A DNA stretch of 37,520 nt from the NCBI GenBank assembly GCA_019677205.1, contig JAAMXY010001736.1, positions 1-37,520 on the forward strand, written 5' to 3'. The notes beneath the pieces were generated by a model, which was not told the origin of the DNA, searched no databases, and saw nothing but the letters and a program-made list of their open reading frames with translations. This stretch comes from Pinguiococcus pyrenoidosus. Its lineage: Eukaryota; Sar; Pinguiophyceae; Pinguiochrysidales; Pinguiochrysidaceae. Below, piece by piece: positions 19,401-28,715 of this stretch (position 1 is its first letter; each line of letters starts with the position of its first letter). The translations under genes and the position numbers were made by a program.

Positions 19401-22400
19401 GTCGGCATCACCGAGATTCTGGAGGATGCCATCTTGTAGCCGCTGCATCTGTACGTTTAGCTCGGTGCTGGAGGCACTCAGCCTGAGCATCTCTGAGAAG
19501 ACTTTTGGGCGCTCCCTGCTCGCTACAAAGTCTGCGAGCTTCGTCTCCAGCTCTGAATTGCTGAGCGCAAAGTTCACGAGGCGCATCTCTGAGTGAAGCG
19601 CTGCTGGGACATCCACTCGGAAAAGCCTGGTCTGCAGTATCAGCCGAAAGCCCGCGTGCACTTCAAGATGATCATCTCCCAACTGCACAAATTCAGCATC
19701 GTTGCGGCGAAGGAAACTGCGTCGAAGCAAAGGCCACAGAAACGTTGGCAAGCTCTCGGTGATGTTCTCGATGAGCAGATGGTTTCCGTTGCGTAGGGCG
19801 ACTCGGAGCTTCTCTCGAAAATCCGCCTGCGTCGGCGTCACCGCGGTCAAGACTTCTGGCAACCTTGACGGCGCCCGTGCCTTCAACCATGCAACGCCGT
19901 TGAGATGAGGGTCTATCAGATAAGGCCACACGTCGCACCGATCCACCAGCATTGCGTTCTCGCAGCCCTGTTGTAGTCCCTGAGCGGCGTACTCGGCAAT
20001 GCTTGCCTGGCTCTCCAGCGCTAGAACGACGCTCCTCTCCGTCAAAGGAGACACGGATACATGCGCGTCATCCTGGGCGTCGTTCAGACTAGGAAACCAT
20101 TTCCGGTGCACCAGATCTGCGCGTTGAGACTGAGGAAAGCCGCCGGCGTAGGCGAGGAAAGTAGTCGCGAGCAGCACGTCTCCGGTAAGGACCGTCTTGG
20201 AAGCGTCCAAGGCGGCCACAGCCTGCTGCCACGCGTCCCTCTCCACATCGATTGCATCAATCAACCTTTCGGCGAGCTCTAGCTTGAGCTTCCCTTGCGT
20301 CGCCTTCGCTTCGGCATCCTCGTAGACTGTTCTGGCCGAGTCCACTTGATCTTGCAAGACAGCAAGTCTGGCCTGCGAGTCCTCCACCGCCAGTTTCGCC
20401 GTGCTGTGCACCTCTTCGGCCTCTTTCTGCTGACCTTCCGCATCTCGAAGCGCTCCTCGGTTGGGCTCCGTGGCCTCGTAAATGTCGTAGTAGGTCACGA
20501 TGTTCCGAATCCACGTACACAGACCGGCGGCGCAGGGACTGCGACCTTCGAGCTCTTCGGTGGCAAAGTCTGGCCTTGCGAGAAACGGGCGCACGTCCTT
20601 GAAGTTCTGAGGCGGCAGCGACCGCCCTTCGATCTTCGAGCGGAAGTCCTTCAGGGCAGTAAGCAAGCCGTTCACGTTCCCCAAAAGCGCTTCCTTGGCG
20701 GCGTCCCACGTCAGGTCGCTGTCCTTGGTTTTGCCGTCTTTCCCAGGAGTGATGCCTTTGTGAACGCCCGTAAAGAGCGTCATGACACAGGCGAGGACTT
20801 CTCCAACGCCGGGAGGCGGCGCACGGAGCTGCTTAAGTTCTCCGACGGCCTTCTTGTCCAGGGCCTCCCGAGCCGCTTCGGCTGCCATAAGGTACGGCTC
20901 CGCCGCTTTGCGGTCCTCCTCGACCTTGGCCAGGACAATGCCAACCTGTTCAGCTGCGGCCGACAGCCTCGCGGCCTTCTCGGCAAGATTCGCGCTTGCC
21001 GTAGCATGCTTCTCTTGGTGAGCGTCTCGTTGCTTGGTGATGGCCTCGAGGGCGCCTTGCTTGTCTTCCGAGTCTTGCTGCATGGCACGCAGGTTTTGCT
21101 CCAGGAACGCCGTGCTCTCGGCCGCCTCTTCCAGCCGTGCGAGTCCCGTCTCGAGCCGCAGGACGTGCTGCTGCACTTCGCTCCGTCTCTCCCCTAGAAA
21201 GTGCTTAAAGTCATCGATCATTCGCACATACATCTTCGGCGTTATGGAGACTCGCAGTGGAGCGCAGCTCCTGTGCGGCAGCTTGGCAGCTGCCTCTGCA
21301 GCACGGAATGCTGCCGGCAGAAACGCCATGACTTTTCGCCTCTGCGGCGTGTGATCTAACTCCACATGCTGCATCAGACTCTCAGCAACTTGCGCCAAGT
21401 TGGCGTCGGACCACGGCAAGAACCACACGACTGTGGCGTAGTTCCAGATGGCAGGCAAGCTGGCCGCTCTGCGTGACCACGCGGGTGACGCGCTGCAGAA
21501 TAGAAGTGCGACGTGGAGGTGCCGCCTCAGATTTCGGAAGAGAATCGTCCAGGCGTTGGCGTCGGTCTCCGGCAGTTCCAAGGCCTTGAGCTTAGGTCTG
21601 GCTAGAGCCAGCAGCTCCGCCTTCTTCTCTGCGCCGTAGAGGCCGGGCAAGTCCGTACCGCTCATGAGCTCTACCAAGCCCAGCAAGGCCTTGCCATCTT
21701 CAAGCGACTCCTCGGTGGCGAGGAGAACGGTGCCCTCTTCCTTGATCCCAGCGGCGTAGAGGACATCATCGAGCCGCGACTTGAACTGCGCCGCGGAGAG
21801 CTTCTCGTCAATAGCTACGACTTGCTGTCCACATGCATGCGCTGCGAGGCGAGTAAGGCTCTGCCGCCCGCTGCAGGTCGCTCCGACAAGTATTGCGTGA
21901 GACGAAGTCTTCCCCAGCAGCCGCCCGATCCTCACCACATGGAGAACCGCATCATCAAAGAGTACCAAGTCCATTCGTGGAAACGACTTGTTGTACTCTG
22001 CGAGGCTCTCGCGAAGGATGCCACGGACCCTGCCCACACCAACGACCGGCTCGTAGGACGTCCCAAACAGCCTCGTGAAAAGCAGCTGCTCGCTGCCGCT
22101 GAGGTTCCGAGGCAGCTGCGTCTGGACGAAGGTCTGGCCCGCTTGCTTGAGAAGCATGGCGCTAAGCCTTTCCACTTCGACCGCGCTGGAAAGCCCGTCG
22201 CCGTACACGCGCATCGTCTCGTGCAGCCAGAGGGCAACAAAGTCATCCTCCGTCTCCGTGCCCTCAGCCTTGCCGACGAGCATCGCGGAGACGAGGCGGA
22301 AGAGGTGGTGAAGAGTGAAGCTGTAGTGGAAGTTCTTGGCGCTCGGCCGGAATATCGCGGAGATCTGCTCATGCGCCACGAGGGCTTCGCCGACGATGCT

Positions 22401-25400
22401 GGAGGCGGCGCTCACGATTCCACTGGCAAATCCCCGCGAAGACAGGTGACCCTCCAGAAAGGTGAGCAGCACTTTGTGCAGCGACCGGGTCCCGGGCTGC
22501 TCCAGCACCATCACGCTCATGCGCCTCAAAAGCCGCGCATCCATCGACACGACGCCGGCCCTCGGGTTCAGGGTGCAGAGAAGCTGGCAGCCCTCTGCGT
22601 TTTTAAGAGAGAGCGAAGCCGGGTCGCACCAGGCGCTTCGGTCGATGAACTGTCTCTGGAACGACGCCGGAGATTCCATCCCGGCGGCGTCCGCCGCCGG
22701 TAGGCTAATGTCGTCGAAGAAGAAGACGACGCCTTCGCCAGACTTCGGCCCGAACAAGCTGTTCGTCTTGCTGTGCAGGGAAGTCTCCATAAACACTCGC
22801 AGAGTCTCTGCTGTGGTGTCGTGGTTAAAGCGCAGCTTCGCGTGCTCCAACTCCGGACGTTTGCTCAACATCTCCTTCGCAAAATGGCCCTTCCCCACCC
22901 CAGCACTTCCCATGAGGCAGATTGGGTTCCCGCGGCGCAGAAGGTGCCGAGTCCAGAAGGCGGTGGCCGCCGACTCGGGAGAAGCAACAAAAACCTCCGC
23001 GAGGCGCTGATGAGCTGGATTGAACGCTGCCTTCGTGTACGTGGGCGACTGGAGCCACGAGGCGAAGCTGCCACCATCGGGTTGTAAGTAGTAGTCGAAG
23101 ATCGTGTCTCGAGATGGGAAGCGCACGGACTTGAAGTGAGAGCTCCACCAGTCACTGAAGCGCCTTCGGGCCGACATGCTATCCTTCTGCCCTTCGCTCA
23201 TCACGCAACTGCCGAAGGCCCAAACGCAGCAGAAGATGAATATGCGCTCAAGAGCTTCTCGTGACGCCGCGACGTCCTTCGTGATTGTGGCACTGAGAAA
23301 CTGAAGCAGCGTCGCAACCACGCCAACCATGCGAAGATTGGCGAAAGTTGGAAAGAGGCCCAGAGACGCCACCGTCTCGTTGACGTACGTCTCAAAGAGC
23401 TCCGACAAGTGGTCCTTCGCCTCGTCGTCGCAGATCTCGTCGGGTAAACGCTGGACCCAGAGCGCCACAAGGCACCGCCACACGACACATTCCTCGTCTG
23501 ACAGAAAAAGCACGCCGACCCTACTCACGGTGGACGGCGTCGCCAGACGCAGACTGGGCGTTTCGAGGAGGACGCGACTCGACGGGTGCAGGCGGATGCG
23601 CTCGTTGGACGGTAGGTTGATGCTTCTGGCATCGTCCCAAAGGGAGCCGAGTCCCTCCGCCCACTCCATCCTAATCTCCGCATCGATCACTAGCCAGCAA
23701 GCCTCGCCCGCCTGGCAACTCGTGTTCATGCTGCGTAGAGTGGAAGGTAGCACGCCGTCCTTCCACTCGCGCGTCGTTGAATCCAGCTTGCCGTAGAAAG
23801 CGTCCAAAGATAGGGTGCTGGGGTCGACGTGCAGCACCCTCGACACTCCCGCGTCCGACGCCAAAGTCCGCCACGTCTCCGTCTTGCCGCAGCCCGCCTC
23901 GCCAACAAGAGCGACACCATACTGTAGCTCCAGCATCTTTGACAGCTGACAGACGCGGCGGACGAAGGCTGCATCCGGCCAAAGCCCCAGGTCCTCGCAG
24001 CATTGAAAGACCAGGCGCAGCCGTTCTTCTGCTGTCTCTTGTGTCGGCACCTCGGCCTGGAAAATGTCGCGAAGGACCTCGCGCAGAACGCTATGGTCCT
24101 GTGGCGCCAGCTCGGCAGCGTACATGTCCCAAAGCGTCCGCAAGAGTATGGCGCTCTGATCTTCGGCTGGATCCGTGCGCATCCTTTCAGCAGCCACCGC
24201 CATCGCGCGTCTGACACTTCGAACGCTGAACGCTCGCTTGCAGTGGATCACCAGCAGCTCTGAAAGCGTTGCGTGAAGCGCCTGGAGTTTTCTGGACAGT
24301 CGCGTCGGATCCAGGAAGCCTTCGGCGGTCAAGACGCTTTCACAGATGACTCGCACATCGGGCACCGCCAGCGCAGATGGTCGGAACAACGTCCGGAGAC
24401 TGGGAGGGAGCCAAGTCGAAGATGCTCGGCCGACGTCCAAGGTCGCAAAGACGGTGGTGTGGTCGGAAGGCTTTGCCCTGACGTGATTGAATACCTCCTG
24501 GAGCTGCAGCGCCGCGATGGACAGAATGGGAAGGGAGAGGCGATGCAGATCGTCTAGACAGCCCCAGGCACTGCTTGCCGTGAGACCTTCCAGCAGTCTC
24601 CCCAAAGTCGTGTGGTCCATTGACGGCGAGCACGAGAAGTGGTAGCAGGGTCGAGCCACGAGAGCGCCGAACTCGCTCAGGGTCTCCGTCTTGCCGCTGC
24701 CAGAAGGGCCGAAAACCGAGGTGCCGCACTTCACCTGTATGGCCTGCGCGGCGGCCATGACGACGCGTTCCGTCAGTGGCGTCACCGCCAAGCGCATGTC
24801 ATTGCCGACATACTCAAAACCGTAGTTGAGATTCACATCCAGCAGGACAAGATCCACTAGCGCGGCGTTGGGGGTAGGCGAGGCCGACACGTTCAGTCGG
24901 TACCTCGGATGGCGCCGCCACTCGAAGTCGGTCTTCTTCTGGACGGCGCTGGTTATCAGCTGCTCCAGTATGTCTCTGTGCTGAACGTCCATTGTGATCG
25001 CGTTGAAGATCCGCGCACGCTCACTGGGGGTCAAGCGCGTTTGTGCCGTAGCCGTCAGCTTTTCCAGTTCCTCGCGCTGATGCAACGTATAAGCCTGAAG
25101 CGCCCCGGCATCTCCAGCCTCCATCTTTTCAAAGCAGGTGTCCACCTCTTGCGCGTGCATCAGGGCGGCAACCACCAGCGTCACTTGCTGTGGCTCGGCA
25201 GGACTGCCGCCTTCACTATGCGTAAGCCACGTCAGCCGAGGTTGCGTGGGGTGTCTGTGGAGGCTCCGGCGAAGCAACCAACGGAGTGTTTCCACCTGCG
25301 CCACAAGCACGGCGTCAAACGTCTTCTCCACTGGCGCCTCGAGGCTGAGAGAACGCTCGAAGAATACAACTTCGTCGCCACGGCCTGACGTGAAGCCGGT

Positions 25401-28400
25401 GGCTCTGGACGCCTCCGTTGAAATCGCGCCGGTGTTCCATAGCACCTTCGAGGCATGCCTTAGCGCTTCTACCATGTCATTGCCGCACGAGAGGATGTCG
25501 AGAAGTTGGCTCTCGGCGATGAAGTAGAAACGGGGGAATGCCGTACGCTTCGCGTCCATCAACTCCGACAAAGACTTCTTGCAGCGCTGGAAGCCAGATG
25601 CCAGCTCTTCTAGCCTTGGTACCAGTCCGGCGTCGGCCAGCGCGTCTTTGGCCACGCTGGTGTCTTTCAGCTTCCGCAGCATCGTACCTAGCACTTCACG
25701 CAGCTCAGAGAAGCGTGCGGCATCCTGGGGCAGAGCGCCGTGGACTTCGTCACTGGACGTGAAAAGCGGCGCTAGATACTTCTGCAGCCGCTGGATGTCT
25801 TGAAGATTATGATGGTTCTGCGCCATCGCCGAAAGCGCCTCGGCGCATTTCTGCGCCCTCGGCTTGAAGTGGGGATACGGAGACGTCACGATGTTGTTCA
25901 ACGCCAGCTGATCCGCTTCCAACTGCGCCGCATCAGCATCGCTGAGACGAATGCCGCCGTCCTCTTCCTTGAGCGTCGCCTTGCCCCAGCGGTCTTCTAC
26001 AGCGCAGAGCGTACGCTCATGCGCTGCCTCTCGCAAGGCCTGTTCCAGTAGGTCCTCGACGGCGGAAGCCACGCGATGTAGCTGAAGCGCCAAAACGTCG
26101 CCCACACGCAACGAGGGCGTCTGCTGCGGGATGTCCACGCTGTCGCCGGTGATGTCCATCAGCGTCTCCCAGTGACGTGGGCGCACGCTGTCATGGCGCA
26201 ACCCTCTCAAGAGTGGGACGCACGTGGAGAAGTTCTTCACGTCTTGCTGAAGGCCCCGGAAGGCGTCGCTGTCTTTGATGGTTTCTGGCAAGTCGCGCAC
26301 GTTGCCTAGCATGAGTCTGGCGGTGTCTTCCAAGCCAGTCATGTTCACATCCTCCCAAAGCGCCGCTCTCGCCAGTTCCATGTATGTCTCGCAGTCGCGC
26401 GCGCAACTCCAAACATCCCCAAAGGCCTCCAGCATCTCATTGACAACCTCCAACCTCCGCGCACTCTCGGCGACGTCGTCACCGAGGCTGAACAAGCTGG
26501 CGAGGTGCGCCATCTCGTTCAGCCGCCGTGTCTCTCTCGCGTGCGTCTCGGTCGCGACGGACAGCAGCTGCAGTGCGGGCTGGATGCCCGTGGAATAGAG
26601 GGTAAAGGCATGGCGCTTCGCTTCTTCCAAGTAGCCCAGCACGTCACTCCCATATCGCTGGAGCCTAGTCTTCACCTTGACGGCGTGGCTCCGCACCAGC
26701 GGGGCCAGGCGGCTTTGTACGCTTGGAATCTGCTCCTGCACGTCGTTCCACGCGGCGCTGGCTTTTGCCAATGCCGCCTCAAGAGGCTTTAGCGCAACAC
26801 CGTTGGCCTTTAGGAAGGCGACGACGCTTTCGCTGCGCCGCAGCAGAAGCTCCAACCGCTCCCTTTGCTCATCAGCCATATGCAGGTGGCTCTTCAGATA
26901 AATGACGTTGTTGGTCTGCTGCTCCTCCGTCCAGTCGTCCTGCGCCAGCGGTGCCGCCAACGCGGCACCTACCTGGCTGGCGATACTCTGGAGCTCGCGG
27001 ATGTCCCTCTCCAACGCTGCCAGCACCAGCGGCCCGGTCATAAGGTTGTTCTCTCTGGCGGCGAAGGCCTCAAACGCCACCTGGACACCGGAGCCTCGAA
27101 CGAGCCCAGCAACGCCGCCGAAGCTACCTTTGAACTCCACGTCGATCTGGTACTTCGCAGGCCGAGGCGGACGCCAGGTTACCAGGTAGGTCCCGTCGTC
27201 GTTGTCTTTGACATGGACGCCGCGGATGCGCAGATCCTCGCCGTCGTCTCCGGCGCCCAATTCGACGACGCGAACATCGAAGGCGTCGCCGCCGGTCGCT
27301 CTTTGTTCGTCTTCCGCGGTTCGTGCCTGGATGACGAAGCTGGTGTCCTCCTGTGCGCAGCCGCCCGAGAGCAGAGCGGCGCCGAACAGGAGACACTTGG
27401 CCGCGTGAGTCACCGCGAAGAAGGTGAAGTGCAGCAGCGTCGTGGTGAAGCTGTCGTCATCCAGCGCCACGCGAAGCTCCGTCTCCTTCATTCCCGTCGA
27501 AGACACGTCTGGGCTGAGACACGTCAACTTCGTTGCCGACACAAGGACGCCCGCGACCTCCACCAGTGTGTTCCCACTACCAAAGCGCACCTTCACCTTC
27601 GACGTCTGATGAAAGTCCACGCCGGTGAGCTCCAACATGGTACCGCCGGTCTCCGGCCCCAGGGATGGGTAAACGTCCAGCAAGGCGTAGGGCGGCCCGA
27701 CTAGGGACGCCACATTCAAGCTGTGGACGCCGGCCAGATACTCGTTGGCCCAGCCACCGAAGATGACCAGGCGACTGTTCTTGGCGTCGAAGTCCACGGC
27801 GGCGTCTGCACGTGCCACTGGCGCTTCGCCTGTGACAACCGGCTCGAAGAGCCGGTTGCGCTCGGTATCCAGCACGATCACGTCGGAAATGAAGTTGTCC
27901 AGCTGCGCCGCGGTGACGTCCTGGCTGCTCCGGCCGCCGTAGATGAAGAGCTTTGCTGCGGGAAGCGCCGGCACGCTACAGACACCAAAACCCCAGAGTG
28001 GCCGCGGGAAGCTGCAGGCGAGCATGGACCACATCGGTGGCGAGGCCGACGCATCCAATGCATAGATGTCCGTGAAGGCCATCGTAGCGTTCCAGCCCCC
28101 CATGATGAACAACTGCTGCTCTACTGCGACCGCACGGTGAGAGGAGCGCTTGGGCGGCGCCTCGCCGGACGCCACTACGCGCGACCAGCTTAGATTCGCA
28201 AGGTCGAAGCGAAAGAGATCGTCCATGTCCCGCCGGGCGAAGTCGACCCCGCCGTAGCCGCCGAAGAGGAACACCTGCTGCTCTTGCACCAGTGTAGCGC
28301 TGTGGTGGCCTCTGGGCGCCGGTGTCGTTTGCGACACAGCAATCGACGTCCAGGTCATCGTGACGGTGTTAAAGATCCAGGTATCATTGAGGCGTCGCGA

Positions 28401-28715
28401 CGTCGACGCAAAGCCGCCGAAGACCAGGAGCCTGGTGCTGTCGAGGCAGCTGGTACTGTGGCCCCAGCGTGGCGGCGGCGTCGCGCCCACGCACGTGACT
28501 CGTTTCCACTCGTACTTGGTACTCTGCAGGCGCAGCATGAAGACATCGGCGCTCGGACCGTCGAGGCTTAAGCCCGCAAAGACATACGCGTTGGAGCCGA
28601 GGATGGTCAAGGTATGTCCCGAGCGGGCGGTGGGGACGTGGTCGGCGAGGCCGTTCTTGGGGACGCACGTGGGCGCCTCCCAGCTGATCGCCGCCCTGCC
28701 GCTCTTAAGGCTCAT
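16494..28715 (-). CDS. Axonemal dynein heavy chain with kelch-IPT-filamin tail (outer-arm alpha-like)
   Basis: A single 4,073-aa ORF. The N-terminus (about residues 28-335) has six kelch blades, each with an [FMY][AG]G hairpin, then an IPT/TIG domain (about 338-432) and a filamin-like Ig domain (about 455-550). This N-terminal set is known from the Chlamydomonas outer-arm alpha chain and related protist chains. The dynein tail and linker follow, then the AAA ring: Walker A motifs GPSGSGKTET (K1342, AAA1), GEAGCGKTET (K1611, AAA2), GSAGVGKG (K1942, AAA3) and GATCSGRQS (R2284, AAA4). The stalk coiled coil and microtubule-binding domain lie around residues 2490-2790 (KQLRAPPPGVGEVL to FARPDFATEE-like helices), then AAA5, AAA6 and the C-terminal domain (MPMIFCRVV, YLCPVF). 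AAA1 Walker B reads LDDLHR (D1388-D1389) where other dyneins have FDEFNR, and sensor I reads ATLD (D1427) where others have ITMN. It is expected in a ciliary outer arm; its motor activity is doubtful. Confidence 0.93.
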   Translation of the reverse strand: MSLKSGRAAISWEAPTCVPKNGLADHVPTARSGHTLTILGSNAYVFAGLSLDGPSADVFMLRLQSTKYEWKRVTCVGATPPPRWGHSTSCLDSTRLLVFGGFASTSRRLNDTWIFNTVTMTWTSIAVSQTTPAPRGHHSATLVQEQQVFLFGGYGGVDFARRDMDDLFRFDLANLSWSRVVASGEAPPKRSSHRAVAVEQQLFIMGGWNATMAFTDIYALDASASPPMWSMLACSFPRPLWGFGVCSVPALPAAKLFIYGGRSSQDVTAAQLDNFISDVIVLDTERNRLFEPVVTGEAPVARADAAVDFDAKNSRLVIFGGWANEYLAGVHSLNVASLVGPPYALLDVYPSLGPETGGTMLELTGVDFHQTSKVKVRFGSGNTLVEVAGVLVSATKLTCLSPDVSSTGMKETELRVALDDDSFTTTLLHFTFFAVTHAAKCLLFGAALLSGGCAQEDTSFVIQARTAEDEQRATGGDAFDVRVVELGAGDDGEDLRIRGVHVKDNDDGTYLVTWRPPRPAKYQIDVEFKGSFGGVAGLVRGSGVQVAFEAFAARENNLMTGPLVLAALERDIRELQSIASQVGAALAAPLAQDDWTEEQQTNNVIYLKSHLHMADEQRERLELLLRRSESVVAFLKANGVALKPLEAALAKASAAWNDVQEQIPSVQSRLAPLVRSHAVKVKTRLQRYGSDVLGYLEEAKRHAFTLYSTGIQPALQLLSVATETHARETRRLNEMAHLASLFSLGDDVAESARRLEVVNEMLEAFGDVWSCARDCETYMELARAALWEDVNMTGLEDTARLMLGNVRDLPETIKDSDAFRGLQQDVKNFSTCVPLLRGLRHDSVRPRHWETLMDITGDSVDIPQQTPSLRVGDVLALQLHRVASAVEDLLEQALREAAHERTLCAVEDRWGKATLKEEDGGIRLSDADAAQLEADQLALNNIVTSPYPHFKPRAQKCAEALSAMAQNHHNLQDIQRLQKYLAPLFTSSDEVHGALPQDAARFSELREVLGTMLRKLKDTSVAKDALADAGLVPRLEELASGFQRCKKSLSELMDAKRTAFPRFYFIAESQLLDILSCGNDMVEALRHASKVLWNTGAISTEASRATGFTSGRGDEVVFFERSLSLEAPVEKTFDAVLVAQVETLRWLLRRSLHRHPTQPRLTWLTHSEGGSPAEPQQVTLVVAALMHAQEVDTCFEKMEAGDAGALQAYTLHQREELEKLTATAQTRLTPSERARIFNAITMDVQHRDILEQLITSAVQKKTDFEWRRHPRYRLNVSASPTPNAALVDLVLLDVNLNYGFEYVGNDMRLAVTPLTERVVMAAAQAIQVKCGTSVFGPSGSGKTETLSEFGALVARPCYHFSCSPSMDHTTLGRLLEGLTASSAWGCLDDLHRLSLPILSIAALQLQEVFNHVRAKPSDHTTVFATLDVGRASSTWLPPSLRTLFRPSALAVPDVRVICESVLTAEGFLDPTRLSRKLQALHATLSELLVIHCKRAFSVRSVRRAMAVAAERMRTDPAEDQSAILLRTLWDMYAAELAPQDHSVLREVLRDIFQAEVPTQETAEERLRLVFQCCEDLGLWPDAAFVRRVCQLSKMLELQYGVALVGEAGCGKTETWRTLASDAGVSRVLHVDPSTLSLDAFYGKLDSTTREWKDGVLPSTLRSMNTSCQAGEACWLVIDAEIRMEWAEGLGSLWDDARSINLPSNERIRLHPSSRVLLETPSLRLATPSTVSRVGVLFLSDEECVVWRCLVALWVQRLPDEICDDEAKDHLSELFETYVNETVASLGLFPTFANLRMVGVVATLLQFLSATITKDVAASREALERIFIFCCVWAFGSCVMSEGQKDSMSARRRFSDWWSSHFKSVRFPSRDTIFDYYLQPDGGSFASWLQSPTYTKAAFNPAHQRLAEVFVASPESAATAFWTRHLLRRGNPICLMGSAGVGKGHFAKEMLSKRPELEHAKLRFNHDTTAETLRVFMETSLHSKTNSLFGPKSGEGVVFFFDDISLPAADAAGMESPASFQRQFIDRSAWCDPASLSLKNAEGCQLLCTLNPRAGVVSMDARLLRRMSVMVLEQPGTRSLHKVLLTFLEGHLSSRGFASGIVSAASSIVGEALVAHEQISAIFRPSAKNFHYSFTLHHLFRLVSAMLVGKAEGTETEDDFVALWLHETMRVYGDGLSSAVEVERLSAMLLKQAGQTFVQTQLPRNLSGSEQLLFTRLFGTSYEPVVGVGRVRGILRESLAEYNKSFPRMDLVLFDDAVLHVVRIGRLLGKTSSHAILVGATCSGRQSLTRLAAHACGQQVVAIDEKLSAAQFKSRLDDVLYAAGIKEEGTVLLATEESLEDGKALLGLVELMSGTDLPGLYGAEKKAELLALARPKLKALELPETDANAWTILFRNLRRHLHVALLFCSASPAWSRRAASLPAIWNYATVVWFLPWSDANLAQVAESLMQHVELDHTPQRRKVMAFLPAAFRAAEAAAKLPHRSCAPLRVSITPKMYVRMIDDFKHFLGERRSEVQQHVLRLETGLARLEEAAESTAFLEQNLRAMQQDSEDKQGALEAITKQRDAHQEKHATASANLAEKAARLSAAAEQVGIVLAKVEEDRKAAEPYLMAAEAAREALDKKAVGELKQLRAPPPGVGEVLACVMTLFTGVHKGITPGKDGKTKDSDLTWDAAKEALLGNVNGLLTALKDFRSKIEGRSLPPQNFKDVRPFLARPDFATEELEGRSPCAAGLCTWIRNIVTYYDIYEATEPNRGALRDAEGQQKEAEEVHSTAKLAVEDSQARLAVLQDQVDSARTVYEDAEAKATQGKLKLELAERLIDAIDVERDAWQQAVAALDASKTVLTGDVLLATTFLAYAGGFPQSQRADLVHRKWFPSLNDAQDDAHVSVSPLTERSVVLALESQASIAEYAAQGLQQGCENAMLVDRCDVWPYLIDPHLNGVAWLKARAPSRLPEVLTAVTPTQADFREKLRVALRNGNHLLIENITESLPTFLWPLLRRSFLRRNDAEFVQLGDDHLEVHAGFRLILQTRLFRVDVPAALHSEMRLVNFALSNSELETKLADFVASRERPKVFSEMLRLSASSTELNVQMQRLQDGILQNLGDADKKVFEDRELVESVEEAKKSLEDVLASYDVARTALSDLHKKVDAFRSVARRACLLFSVMGDLRELDPAYAYSVNVLCLLVDKALEHDDAAAKRTDLAYSWNKSLLRPPKQSDQDGVGGAAPTLPLRDEEVEDRVKVLIQKVTESVVEHVLTGLSEPHRLAFLSLLSLRKLVLDKRCCPRLLRCLVGPLEPAEKIAIHPEASSWATAQVWNKVHAASEILAETRPGFRSLCDHIAASANDWHVWMSDPAPEKLPVPTGVGISALEEKLVLLRILRPDRFVVGVRSLVANELWDGVHELAESESHEQVWSQISLTRNPVLFLADEDTDPLQRVSGLLAMRGPADLPAITLCLRSGSGPIAKAARTMRDLAAKGGWLALHHLHLVPEWLPSLGRLLEEVLPASAPTFRCFLSLQNSATICVPESLLRESFKVACRRPCSFKDCMRRGWRALASQAIKSSSKAPEVRAAFLGLCTLHAMCVGRQRFAPFAWTAAYSFAEADLLSAAAPLAAFVEETGDVATSSWAPVQFLVEDVSYGGRMSSMFDLRILKAIAEKTLGSMLYQRGEIAGIFRAPGTQELEYDGYLDFFSESLPDETAEIYGLTTNAEVEDLKGRSDRLLQALAGLLDEHGIPEMPSSNASRVDEAKGDVGAKAAEEPEQEVIARLVASLPRPLDRRAVRKRATSQLTQAGAEPFISAILDEMDLALNALCLAKSSLTELVDGLEGRTRMRCDLHDVLEDVMLNRVPGHTRATRFGWTDFGCPAAQDLQSWLQDLKRRMQQLASLTKTFSPPSTLWMGGLARPRRILAALRRACVRQTGASYEALELDTQVSSYESANALPESYEPSFQRLFLLGLFLDGADWQTNETDEPESEAQAYVVDGVPCGGHLAKRAWDVGLSSMPMIFCRVVKRAGDGQGAIQSAVEPAEPQYLCPVFTSKTRRGAEAVTEVPLRTPTESAAHWLLAGVSLLLADSR

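Noticed and set aside
21822-22703. 293-aa plus-strand ORF within the dynein gene
   Set aside because: Shadow of the dynein frame, no recognisable domain.
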